Assembly: GCA_963747535.1 (NCBI GenBank)
Contig: CAVVFX010000023.1
Location: 434,001 to 498,000 of the forward strand
DNA from: CAVVFX01 sp963747535
GTDB taxonomy: Bacteria > Acidobacteriota > Terriglobia > Bryobacterales > Bryobacteraceae
Length of the DNA stretch: 64,000 nucleotides
Reading direction: 5' to 3'
The notes under the pieces were generated by a model that had not been told where the DNA came from, ran no database searches, and saw only the letters and a program-made list of their open reading frames with translations. Positions 52,891 to 62,083 of the stretch are shown piece by piece (positions within the stretch are counted from its first letter, which is position 1; each line of letters opens with the position of its first letter). Made by a program: the position numbers and the translations under genes.

Positions 52891-55800
52891 CTACTTGGGA
52901 AGCCACTGCTTCACTCTGGACAGGGAGCCTTCCATGTCATCGCGCACTTCGTAGACCCAGAGACGTAGAATGTCCCAGCCGAGATCGCTCAGGCGTCTGG
53001 ACCGGATCTGGTCGCGCCGGCAGAGTTCTCCGTTCCAATGGCGGTGGTAGTTTTCGCCGTCGACCTCGATGTCGAGTTTGCGCTCTCCGTCGAAGAGCGC
53101 GAAGTCCAGCGTGTAAGGCGCTTCTTCATACTGCGGGATGGGCCGCAAGCCCGCGCCATACATCGCTTTATAAAACAGCCGCTCCCAATCGGAGACCAAT
53201 TCGGGATGCGCGACGATCGGGTAGTCAGCCCCCAATTCAAGGGAAGCCTGAGGGCTGGGCTCGCGAGCCGCTAGGTCCTGGGTGTACTCGGCGAAGCCTG
53301 CGAGATAACTCACATCGGAGTGAATGGCGGCTTGCCGGTCTCCTACAACCACCAGTTCCGAACGGGCACGCGTGATGGCGACGTTGAAGAGGTTTCCGTT
53401 GCCCTTGAGGAAGCGAATCGCGCTATCGCCGATGCCCTGGGACACGACGGCCGAGAAGAAGATTACGTCACGTTCGTCCCCCTGGAAACCGTGGACGGTA
53501 TCGACGACAAATTGCATCGCGACGAGTTTCTGGGATAGTTCGCTATCCTGGTGCACCAGCGCGCGAATGCGGTTGGCTTGCGCACGAAACGGCGTGACGA
53601 CGCCGATGGTCCCCGTGTACCCGTCTTCAACTACCAGCCTGCGCACCCCTGCGATCACAGCCTCGGCTTCCTTGGCATTGATCGCGCCACCGGCGGATGG
53701 ACGGACTACTTTGCCCCTGACGTCTACCCACCGGACTGCGGGACCTGCCTTGCGATTGAGTGTCTCGTGATCGGTCACCACTCTCAAACGGCCCCGGTAG
53801 AAATGCCGGTTGGAGAACGCGATGATGTCGCGGTGAGAGCGGTGGTGATCGCGCAGATTTACCAGATCCTCGTAGCGGCACAGGCTGCGCGCGAGATCAA
53901 ATAGGGAGTTGACGGAATAGGCCCAGGTGCCGCCGCCTTCCGCGAGCCCGTGCGCAGCCTGCATGAGGCGGTCCTGTTGCGGAACGACGGTGCTGACATG
54001 CTTAAGCTGCAGCGGGTCGCCGATGATCACGGCGCGTTTGGCTCGAAACAGGAGCGGCAAGGCTGAAGCGATATCGCACTGGCTGGCTTCGTCAATGACC
54101 ACCAGGTCGAACACGCCGGGCTCGAACGGCAGACGCCCGCGCGCCGAGAGCGAGGTCACGGCCCAACACGGCTGGAGTTTCGCCACTTTGGGAAACAGGT
54201 TGTAGTAGCGGCGAAACACCTTTCTGCCTGCGCCCTCGTCGTAATGATCCCCGCCGGCGATCATCTGGAGCAGCGATACATATTCGCCCAGCAATTTGCG
54301 CTGCTCCGGTTTCCAGCGTCCGGGACGCAGACGCAGCCAGCTCTGCCATAGCTCGACAGAGTTGTGCGCGGAGTCTTCGGCGATGCGCGTCAACTCGCGC
54401 GCCTGGGTTTCGAGCGGCGGGGCGGCGCGTAACTGGTCGAGCGCCTGCAAATACGCCTGGACTCGCGTAGCCCATATCAGCCGGTCCGCCAGCGTCAGAC
54501 GGAACTTCTCGATGTCCTCCGAGGGAGCTACGCACACCCTCGCGGCGTCGGACGAGAGTTCTTCGGCGAGCTCCACGATTCGCTGGAGACGGCGGGGCTT
54601 TACCGAGCTCCAGACCATGCGAACCATCGCCGGCTGGGCTTCTTCTCTGGCAGCTTCGAGCGCGTCGGAAAGAGCCTCGACGCGGCGGCGAACGGCTTCG
54701 CTATCGAGCGTGCGGAGTGCGGTGAAAGCATCTCCGGGGAACAGCGCACGTGCGGGTTCAGCGGCCCGCTCCAGTTCATCCACCTGGTTGCGCAAGCTCA
54801 CCACCTCGGCGATGCGGGCCTGTACGGCAGCGTAGCGGGCGCGCATTTCATCGTGGACTTGTTTTTGCCACTCGTAGCCGGTGGTGTCGTCGGCGTTCGA
54901 TGTCTCGGCGAGTGTCGCGGTGAGGTGCTGCGCGAGTTGGGCGTGATGTTCTTCTTTGCCGAGCCGCAACAGCAGCGGAGTGGGTCCGACATCATTGACG
55001 CGGGATTCCACGACACTCACCGCATGGTTGTTCCGGCTGGAGAACAACACGCTCGAACCGTGCCATGCCTGGTTGATCAGGAGCGAGGTGACGACCTGCG
55101 ATTTACCTGTTCCGGGCGGGCCGGTGACCACTGTAAGGGGCGCGCTCAAACCTTGCACCACGGCCTGACGCTGCTCGGTGTTGAGCGGCAGAATCTCCAG
55201 GATCGGGCGGTCTTCGGGCGGCGGCGACTGGGCGTCGCCACCTTGCAGCCAGAGTCCCAACGCGGTGCCGCGCACGGCTTCCTCATCGCACTGGGCCAGC
55301 TTTCGCAGTTCGATTTCCAGACCGTAGGTGAACGGCGAGCGCGCGCCGGCGAAAAGCATCGCACGGTTGTAGATGCCGTGCGCAGTCAGGTCGCGCAAAC
55401 GGACGCCCTGAGAGAGCTGATACGGGTTCAGTTCCTCTTTCCAATCCCAGTCCGGCCGGCGATGCTGCAGGCGGAAGATGATCTCGTCCCATTGCGGCAC
55501 GTCGTCATCGGAGTTGGCGAGTCCTAACTCCTCGGAAAGCTGGATGGCTTCATCGATGAGATTGCCGCTGTCAACCGACGGCAGGTTTTTCAGCACTTCC
55601 GGATTGAACTGCGGGATGGCGCTGGCGGCCCGCAGCATTTCACTAAGTTCTTCCGTTTCCTCAATCGGATAGAGCAGCACCGGCTCGAGCCGCGTCTCCT
55701 CCTGATCCCGCAAGTGGACCGATCGAACGCGGATCCCGTAGCCGACATAGAGAGCGAGTTGGCCGGGTTCCCGACGCGCTTTCTGGACCATGCGGCGGGC

Positions 55801-56184
55801 CGCGCGATCGGTCGGCGAAGTAGCGTGCGCAGACACCGCGAGGGGACGCGCGAAGGGCAGTTCGCCGAGAGCGACGTACTCCTGATTCTCGGCGGCTGCC
55901 GGTATGCTGATACCAGCGCCGCTTTCGCGCGAGAGGCAATCGAGGTAGTAGCGGCAGAGCTCGGAGAGGAACTTGTGGCGGGGTGCGGAGGTTGATCCAG
56001 GCAACTCGTCGCGAGCTCCCGGCCACCAGCGGTACGTGCTGTCCTGCACGATTTCGGCGTCGGCTGAACCGTAGAGAGCCGCGGCCACCTCGGACTTATC
56101 GAGTCCTAACTCAGCTGCAATCTGCTGAGCCTTGAGTCCCGGTTTGCCCGACAGGAGTTGCTGGATTCTTTGGGCTGGGCTCAT
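52891..56184 (-). CDS. SF1 (UPF1/DNA2-like) helicase with C-terminal nuclease-like domain
   Basis: A 1097-aa protein. N-terminal winged-helix-like (IQQLLSGKPGLKAQQIAAEL), a SF1 helicase with Walker A (VVTGPPGTGKSQVV), DEAS box (VVIDEASQCDIASALPLL), DPLQL, GFQGDERDVI and NVAITRARSELVV. The last ~120 residues (YTLDFALFDGERKLDIEVDG.NY, RRDQIRSRRLSDLGWDI.RL) look like a Vsr/DUF559 nuclease. The ATG at 56184 is preferred because the 5' frame beyond 56215 is repeat DNA. Probably a defence protein. Confidence 0.75.
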   Translation of the reverse strand: MSPAQRIQQLLSGKPGLKAQQIAAELGLDKSEVAAALYGSADAEIVQDSTYRWWPGARDELPGSTSAPRHKFLSELCRYYLDCLSRESGAGISIPAAAENQEYVALGELPFARPLAVSAHATSPTDRAARRMVQKARREPGQLALYVGYGIRVRSVHLRDQEETRLEPVLLYPIEETEELSEMLRAASAIPQFNPEVLKNLPSVDSGNLIDEAIQLSEELGLANSDDDVPQWDEIIFRLQHRRPDWDWKEELNPYQLSQGVRLRDLTAHGIYNRAMLFAGARSPFTYGLEIELRKLAQCDEEAVRGTALGLWLQGGDAQSPPPEDRPILEILPLNTEQRQAVVQGLSAPLTVVTGPPGTGKSQVVTSLLINQAWHGSSVLFSSRNNHAVSVVESRVNDVGPTPLLLRLGKEEHHAQLAQHLTATLAETSNADDTTGYEWQKQVHDEMRARYAAVQARIAEVVSLRNQVDELERAAEPARALFPGDAFTALRTLDSEAVRRRVEALSDALEAAREEAQPAMVRMVWSSVKPRRLQRIVELAEELSSDAARVCVAPSEDIEKFRLTLADRLIWATRVQAYLQALDQLRAAPPLETQARELTRIAEDSAHNSVELWQSWLRLRPGRWKPEQRKLLGEYVSLLQMIAGGDHYDEGAGRKVFRRYYNLFPKVAKLQPCWAVTSLSARGRLPFEPGVFDLVVIDEASQCDIASALPLLFRAKRAVIIGDPLQLKHVSTVVPQQDRLMQAAHGLAEGGGTWAYSVNSLFDLARSLCRYEDLVNLRDHHRSHRDIIAFSNRHFYRGRLRVVTDHETLNRKAGPAVRWVDVRGKVVRPSAGGAINAKEAEAVIAGVRRLVVEDGYTGTIGVVTPFRAQANRIRALVHQDSELSQKLVAMQFVVDTVHGFQGDERDVIFFSAVVSQGIGDSAIRFLKGNGNLFNVAITRARSELVVVGDRQAAIHSDVSYLAGFAEYTQDLAAREPSPQASLELGADYPIVAHPELVSDWERLFYKAMYGAGLRPIPQYEEAPYTLDFALFDGERKLDIEVDGENYHRHWNGELCRRDQIRSRRLSDLGWDILRLWVYEVRDDMEGSLSRVKQWLPK

Positions 56185-56214
56185 AGGAACAGCATAGAAC
56201 AGGAAAGGCATTGG

Positions 56215-56248
56215 GCCACGAATGAACACGAATAAACACGAATAAGAA
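56215..56248 (+). repeat. ATGAACACGAAT tandem repeat
   Basis: Direct units at the 5' edge of the helicase frame; related to 36853 and 57271. Confidence 0.7.
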
Positions 56249-56443
56249 ATTCATCTGGCCGGCTACGATTTGCGCGGCTTCTTCTGCTGAGGTGAGTCGC
56301 CGTAGAGATGTGCGGGCGGAGGGAAATCGGGGAGGAGGAAGGATTTGGCAAAGAGTCCGTGTTTGAGGGCACTCTGGCAGGAGTGCTATTTGTTCCGAGA
56401 GCGTCCACCCCAGGTTGGCAAGCAGTTTGCAAGGAATGACTGC

Positions 56444-56836
56444 ATGCCGGAAAAGAAAACACTGGAACGAGCTCAGAAGGACAAGCAGGAGGACAAGGCT
56501 CCCAGCACTCAGGCAGGCGAGTTTGTGCGCGAGGAGATGGACCACATCCGCGAAGGCAAACATGGGGCGCGATCTACTAAGCAGGCGATCGCAATCGGGC
56601 TCTCGAAAGCCCGGCGCGCAGGTGTAGATCTACCTCCACCGAAGGCAGGATCGGTCTCGGAGAAGACGCGGAAGCAGGCTAAGCGCGATACGGCGAAGGG
56701 CGCTGTCGGCGCTGGCAAGCCTTCAGCGAAACGATCGGCGGCCAGCAGCCGTGCGCTCAAACGGGAAGGCCATGCGGCGGCGTCCAAGAAGGCGCTGTCG
56801 CAGCAGGCCAAAAGTGTTGCTGCCGCCAAAAGGTAA
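56444..56836 (+). CDS. DUF6496-family protein
   Basis: A 130-aa Lys/Ala-rich protein starting at the ATG at 56444 (MPEKKTLERAQKDKQEDK) with AAGGA upstream; earlier in-frame starts are not used. The conserved GEFVREEMDHIREGKHGARS and KQAIAIGLSKARRAGV blocks identify DUF6496. The C-terminus is low-complexity Ala/Lys, histone-like. Likely nucleoid- or stress-related. Confidence 0.75.
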   Translation: MPEKKTLERAQKDKQEDKAPSTQAGEFVREEMDHIREGKHGARSTKQAIAIGLSKARRAGVDLPPPKAGSVSEKTRKQAKRDTAKGAVGAGKPSAKRSAASSRALKREGHAAASKKALSQQAKSVAAAKR

Positions 56837-57470
56837 TGTACTTTTCATAGCGCGTGCTGACCGCGCTGGCGTCGCTCCAAAGCGCACATCCTGAAAGACC
56901 TCCTCTCCGCGGCTCCGCGCCTCTGCGGTATTCTACACGCCACTCCTCACCGGACTACCCTCACAGACATTTGAGCCTCTGAACTCACCGCCGAGACGCA
57001 GAGACGCAGAGGAGGACGCGGAGCACAATAACGTCACCTTTTTCCGGTGAATTCACTGAAACCAGGGGACATCCCAAAAGGCCCCAAAGAATCTGCGCCC
57101 CAGCCATGTTATGTAGAGAATAGAAGATTAAAGCACTATTCCACACCTTTCTCCCGAAATTAGTCGGCTGCTCAAGACAATAAAAAGATGAACAAACCAA
57201 ATGCCGGGATCGCCATGTCGAGGTCTCCCCGAGAAAATCGATATGGACCGCGCGGCCAATTGCCTTCTCCTATTCGTGTTCATTCGTGTTCATTCGTGGC
57301 TAATTGGCTTTCCGCTTTCGCCCGGAGTGCCTCGGAGGCCGCCGAATGTAAAATGACCAAACGAACCCGAGCGTTCGTAAGGCTCTGCCTCTCAATGCGT
57401 TACGCGCCATTTCATCCTGGCCTGGAAGCCCGCCCACACGACTGCGGTGTAATAGAAACGTACCCTTCAC
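56837..57470. other. Long intergenic region before the RND gene
   Basis: About 630 bp, AT-richer, with an inverted ATGAACACGAAT array (57271-57300) and no recognisable gene. Confidence 0.5.
57271..57300 (-). repeat. ATGAACACGAAT tandem repeat, inverted
   Basis: Reads TATTCGTGTTCATTCGTGTT on the plus strand, the reverse complement of the 56215 array. Confidence 0.7.
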
Positions 57471-60400
57471 ATGTGGATTGTCCGGCTAGCCCTTAAACGC
57501 CCTTACACTTTCATCGTGATGGCGATGCTGATCGTCGTCCTGGGCGGTCTCGCGATCGTGCGCATGCCCACCGATATCTTTCCCGATATCGATATCCCGG
57601 TGGTCTCCGTCATCTGGACCTACGGCGGAATCGCTCCCGAGGACATGGCCGAAGTCGTCACCATCCGCTGCGAGCGCGCCTTCACCACCTCGGTCAACGA
57701 CATCGAGCACCAGGAGTCCCAATCCCTCCCCGGCTTGAGCATCATCCGCATTTTTTTCCAGCCCGGCGCCAAGATCGAAGCTGCAGTGGCACAGCTTGCC
57801 GCGGCTTCGCAATCCGTTATTCGCTCCCTGCCGGTCGGCATGACGCCGCCCAGCATCATTCGCTACAACGCCTCCAGCGTGCCCATCCTGCAGCTCGGGC
57901 TTTCGAGCGACACCATGAGCGAGCAGTCCCTCTACGACTACGGCTACAACTTTATTCGCACCCAGCTTTCGACCGTACAGGGCGCCAGCTTTCCTTTGCC
58001 GTACGGCGGTAAGCCCCGGCAGATCATGGTCGATTTGAATCCTCAGGCGCTCTTCGCCCAGAACCTTTCCCCCCAGGATCTCGTCGACGCAATCAATAAC
58101 CAGAGCATCATCCTGCCTTCGGGCAGCGTCAAAATCGGCCCCAACCAGTACAACGTCAAACTCAACAGCCAGGCCGAGGGCGTCGGCGCCTTCAACAATC
58201 TGCCCATCAAGACAGTCAACGGTACCACCATCTACGTCAAAGATGTGGCCCACGTGCGCGATGGCTTCGGTGTCCAGACCAACATCGTCCGCCACAATGG
58301 CCGTCGCGGCGCGCTCCTGACCGTGCTCAAGAATGGCGCGGCATCGACCCTTGATATCGTCAGCAAATTGAAGCAGATTCTTCCCCGCGTGGTCTCGACC
58401 CTGCCTTCCGCCATGAAGGTCACGCTGATGTTCGACCAGTCCATCTTCGTCCGTGCCGCAATCCAGGGCGTGCTGAAAGAGGCGGTGCTGGCCGCGTTGT
58501 TGACCGGACTGATGATTCTCCTGTTTCTGGGAAGCTGGCGCAGCACCGTCATCGTTTGCGTTTCGATTCCGCTCTCCATTCTGACCTCGCTCGCGATCCT
58601 GCACCTGCTCAACGAAACCATCAACGTGATGACGTTGGGCGGACTCGCACTGGCCGTCGGCATTCTGGTAGACGATGCGACCGTCGAAATCGAGAACATT
58701 CATCGCAATCTCGCCCAGAAAAAGCCGATCTTGCGGGCGATCCTCGACGGCGCCCAGCAGATCGCCGTTCCCGCTTTCGTTTCCACTCTGTGCATTTGCA
58801 TTGTGTTCGTGCCCGTCATCTTCCTGACCGGCGCAGCGCGTTACCTGTTCACACCCCTGGCACTGGCCGTGGTGCTGGCGATGATGGCGTCCTACTTTCT
58901 GTCGCGCACCCTGGTCCCGACCATGGTGAAATTCCTGCTGGCCGCCGAAGTGGATCGCTACGGTTCCGAATCGGAAGAAGGAGAGGGTGAAGTCGCGCGC
59001 GCCGGCGACAACATTTTCTGGAAGGCGCACCACGCGTTCAACCGTCAGTTCCATCGCTTGCGCGAGGGCTACCGCAACCTGCTGGCTTCGGCGCTCGACA
59101 ATCGCAAGACCATGGCTGTGTGCTTTGGCGCGCTCTGCCTGGTGTGCGTGGCCCTGGCGCCCATCATCGGGACCGACTTTTTCCCCCAGGTAGACGCCGG
59201 ACAGATTCGCCTGCACGTCCGCGCACCCGCCGATACCCGCATCGAAGAAACCGAGCAGTGGTTCTCGCGCGTGGAGGACACCATTCGCCGCGTGATCCCG
59301 CCGTCCGAATTGCAGGACATGATTGACGACATCGGCCTCCCTTACAGCGGCCTGAACATTGCTATGAGCGATTCTGCGACCGTCGGGCCGTTCGACGGTG
59401 AAATTCTCGTGTCCCTCAATCCCGCAGGCCACGGTCCCACCTGGAATTACGTCCGGACGCTGCGCAAAAAATTGGCGCACGACTATCCTTCGTTGAGCTT
59501 TTTCTTCCAGCCGGCGGATATCGTGGGCCAGATCCTGAATTTTGGATTGCCCGCGCCCATTGACATCCAGGTGATCGGACCGCTCACCAATTCGACCGCG
59601 AATTGGCTGTTGGCAAAAGATATCGAGCGGCGCCTCGCCAGGATTCCCGGCGCGGTTGACGTCCATCTTCACCAGGTGGTCGAGACTCCCGAACTGCGCG
59701 TGAATGTCGACCGTACGCGCGCGGATCAACTGGGCCTCACGCAGCGGGACGTGGCCAACGGGGTCCTGGTGTCGCTGAGTTCCAGCCTGCAGACTACGCC
59801 GATCTGGTGGATCAACCCGCAGAATGGCGTCGATTATCCGGTAGTGGTGCAGACCCCCGAGTACCGCATCGATTCCACCAGTACTCTCATGCAGACGTCG
59901 TTTCGTCCGGCGTCCGGCGCGGTCTCACAGGTGCTCTCCAATGTCGCGGGATACCAGCGCGGCACTACTGCGGCAGTGGTCAACCACTACAACGTCCAGC
60001 CGGTCTACGATATCTATGCCAACGTGCAGGACCGCGATCTGGGTTCGGTGGCCGGCGATGTGCGCAAGGTGCTGGATGAGTTTGAGAGCAAGATTCCCAA
60101 GGGCAGTTTCATCGAAACGCGCGGCCAGGTCCAGACCATGAAGGACTCCTTTATCGGTTTGGGAGTGGGGCTGGTCTTCGCGATTCTACTGGTCTATTTC
60201 GTGATGGTAGTGAACTTCCAGTCGTGGCTCGATCCGTTCATTATTCTGATGGCGCTGCCGGGCGCGCTGTCCGGCATCCTGCTGGCGTTGTTTGTTACCC
60301 AGACGACCATCAATGTGCCGTCGCTGATGGGTGCAATCATGAGCATCGGCGTGGCGACCGCCAACAGCATTCTGCTGGTGAACTTCGCCAACGATCTGCG

Positions 60401-60680
60401 GCGCGAGGGTTACGACGCGAAATCCGCGGCGCTGCAGGCCGGGTTCACGCGTCTGCGTCCGGTGCTAATGACCGCGTTGGCGATGGTGGTGGGGATGTTC
60501 CCGATGGCGCTGGGTCTCGGCGAAGGGGGCGAGCAGAACGCGCCGCTCGGCCGCGCCGTGATCGGAGGTCTGATTCTGGCCACGGTCGCGACGCTGTTCT
60601 TCGTGCCTGTGGTGTATAGCGTGCTGCGGAGTAAGACACCGGTTGATCCCGGGGATGTGCCGCTGGAATTGATGGAGTAG
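57471..60680 (+). CDS. RND-family efflux transporter (inner-membrane subunit)
   Basis: A 1069-aa HAE1/CzcA-type pump with two six-helix halves and porter domains. The proton-relay pair is seen in GILVDDATVEIENIHRN (TM4), and TM10-11 carry GATMSIGVATANS-like MGAIMSIGVATANSIL. No membrane-fusion protein or outer-membrane factor gene is adjacent. Substrate unknown. Confidence 0.9.
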   Translation: MWIVRLALKRPYTFIVMAMLIVVLGGLAIVRMPTDIFPDIDIPVVSVIWTYGGIAPEDMAEVVTIRCERAFTTSVNDIEHQESQSLPGLSIIRIFFQPGAKIEAAVAQLAAASQSVIRSLPVGMTPPSIIRYNASSVPILQLGLSSDTMSEQSLYDYGYNFIRTQLSTVQGASFPLPYGGKPRQIMVDLNPQALFAQNLSPQDLVDAINNQSIILPSGSVKIGPNQYNVKLNSQAEGVGAFNNLPIKTVNGTTIYVKDVAHVRDGFGVQTNIVRHNGRRGALLTVLKNGAASTLDIVSKLKQILPRVVSTLPSAMKVTLMFDQSIFVRAAIQGVLKEAVLAALLTGLMILLFLGSWRSTVIVCVSIPLSILTSLAILHLLNETINVMTLGGLALAVGILVDDATVEIENIHRNLAQKKPILRAILDGAQQIAVPAFVSTLCICIVFVPVIFLTGAARYLFTPLALAVVLAMMASYFLSRTLVPTMVKFLLAAEVDRYGSESEEGEGEVARAGDNIFWKAHHAFNRQFHRLREGYRNLLASALDNRKTMAVCFGALCLVCVALAPIIGTDFFPQVDAGQIRLHVRAPADTRIEETEQWFSRVEDTIRRVIPPSELQDMIDDIGLPYSGLNIAMSDSATVGPFDGEILVSLNPAGHGPTWNYVRTLRKKLAHDYPSLSFFFQPADIVGQILNFGLPAPIDIQVIGPLTNSTANWLLAKDIERRLARIPGAVDVHLHQVVETPELRVNVDRTRADQLGLTQRDVANGVLVSLSSSLQTTPIWWINPQNGVDYPVVVQTPEYRIDSTSTLMQTSFRPASGAVSQVLSNVAGYQRGTTAAVVNHYNVQPVYDIYANVQDRDLGSVAGDVRKVLDEFESKIPKGSFIETRGQVQTMKDSFIGLGVGLVFAILLVYFVMVVNFQSWLDPFIILMALPGALSGILLALFVTQTTINVPSLMGAIMSIGVATANSILLVNFANDLRREGYDAKSAALQAGFTRLRPVLMTALAMVVGMFPMALGLGEGGEQNAPLGRAVIGGLILATVATLFFVPVVYSVLRSKTPVDPGDVPLELME

Positions 60681-60743
60681 AACTCGCTGCGGTGCAGTCT
60701 GTGGCAGACGCCGACCTGGCTCGGCTCCCGCCATAGGGCCTGA

Positions 60744-61085
60744 TCAACGCCTCGAAACGCGGTCCAACACGTTCAACAGGCGTTCGGCGTGGACTTGCGA
60801 CGAGGCCCTGACTTTTGCCGGGGCGATTCGTCTGAGGATCTGGAATGAATTCTCTCCCTTTGAGTATTCCCCCTTCTGGCAATTCTTCGTCGCTCGCCGC
60901 AAGCCGTCAAACCGGTCATCCTTGGGAATATTTTCGATATTCGCCTGCGGGCTCAACGCAGCCATTCGAAACTCTTTTCCGTAATACTCCTGCAGCGTCT
61001 CTTTGTCGGCGTAGAACCATGCCTCCATGGTCTGGACCATCAGTTGGAGCTGATCCTCCGACGCTCCATCAGGACGGTCCCACAT
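60744..61085 (-). pseudogene. C-terminal fragment of a DUF4276 protein
   Basis: 113 codons from MWDRPDGASEDQLQLMVQTM through AWFYADKETLQEYYG to the end match the C-terminal half of DUF4276. The N-terminal half is absent; upstream the frame runs antisense into lepB. DUF4276 is often beside AAA-ATPase defence genes. Confidence 0.75.
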
Positions 61086-61090
61086 CACGC

Positions 61091-61096
61091 TACAAT
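61091..61096 (+). promoter_or_regulatory. -10-like hexamer before lepB
   Basis: TACAAT lies 8 nt before the GTG at 61105. Confidence 0.3.
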
Positions 61097-61104
61097 AATG
61101 AATA

Positions 61105-61926
61105 GTGGCTGAAGAAAAGACAGACGTAATTGAGACACCGGCAGAGCATCCTTTTCGGACCCTGCGCAACGATGTCCCCCGCGGCGTGATTGCCGAATGG
61201 ACCGTAACCATCATCCTGCTGTTGTTTGGAACCACCACCCTGGTGCAGGCGTTCGTGATTCCGACCGGTTCGATGGAAGACACCTTGCTGGTGGGCGACC
61301 ACCTGTTGGTCGACAAACTGGCGTACGCGCCCGCCGGCGCGCTCACCAAACATCTGCTCCCCTACGAGAATCCGCATCGCGGCGACATCATCGTGTTCCG
61401 CTACCCGATCAACATCAAGGACACCTTCGTCAAGCGCGTCATCGGCGTGCCCGGCGACCGTATCAGGCTGGTCAACAAGAAGGTCTACCGCAACGGACAG
61501 ATGCTGAACGAGCCCTACGTGGTGCACAAGACCGAATACATCGATTCGTACCGCGACAATTTCCCGGGCGACCCGAATGTGCCGCTGTATCCGCCGGCGC
61601 AGGCTATGTTGCAGAGCAACGTGGTCGACGGCCAGGTGGTGGTGCCCGCCGATAGCTATTTCGCCATGGGCGACAACCGCGATTCTTCGCTCGACAGCCG
61701 CTATTGGGGTTTCGTGCCGCGCGAGAATATCATCGGAAAACCGCTCATTATTTACTGGTCGTACGATGCCCCGACCGAGCAGCTTGCCAGTCCCAACATC
61801 GGGCTGGATCATATTTTTGACGTCGCACTGCACTTCTTCACCAAGACCCGCTGGAACCGGACGTTCATGTTGATTCACGGCTACAACTACAACGCTGAGC
61901 CTGTTTCTTCGCCAGCGACACATTAG
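61105..61926 (+). CDS. lepB: Signal peptidase I
   Basis: A 273-aa membrane serine/lysine protease that removes Sec and Tat signal peptides. Catalytic Ser56 (IPTGSMEDTLL) and Lys110 (DTFVKRVIGVPGD) and the GDNRDSSLDSRYWG box are intact. One N-terminal transmembrane helix. GTG start with no ribosome site but TACAAT upstream. Confidence 0.95.
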   Translation: MAEEKTDVIETPAEHPFRTLRNDVPRGVIAEWTVTIILLLFGTTTLVQAFVIPTGSMEDTLLVGDHLLVDKLAYAPAGALTKHLLPYENPHRGDIIVFRYPINIKDTFVKRVIGVPGDRIRLVNKKVYRNGQMLNEPYVVHKTEYIDSYRDNFPGDPNVPLYPPAQAMLQSNVVDGQVVVPADSYFAMGDNRDSSLDSRYWGFVPRENIIGKPLIIYWSYDAPTEQLASPNIGLDHIFDVALHFFTKTRWNRTFMLIHGYNYNAEPVSSPATH

Positions 61927-61982
61927 CCGCGGCACAACGGGTGTGGTCGACTATCGTTCGCAGAAGTCTCTCCAGCGCCAAC

Positions 61983-62034
61983 GCGGCTGCTGCGCAGCCG
62001 GGCAGACCACAAAAGACGATGGTCTACCCTGCGG
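61983..62034. repeat. 52-bp double-hairpin repeat, copy e
   Basis: Between the convergent ends of lepB and the GH127-like gene; both stems are present. Confidence 0.8.
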
Positions 62035-62083
62035 TTTGCGGTGAGGGCGCGCTGTAAAGCCGGCCTTTGGCCTGCGTCCACCG

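Noticed and set aside
52891..56229. Helicase start at 56229
   Set aside because: The first codons are made of the ATGAACACGAAT repeat; the homologous N-terminus begins at 56184.
57486..59729. 747-aa minus-strand ORF
   Set aside because: Complement of the RND gene with no recognisable product; a GC-rich shadow frame.
60744..61349. 201-aa frame including the DUF4276 fragment
   Set aside because: The N-terminal 88 aa are antisense to lepB; only the C-terminal part has homology.
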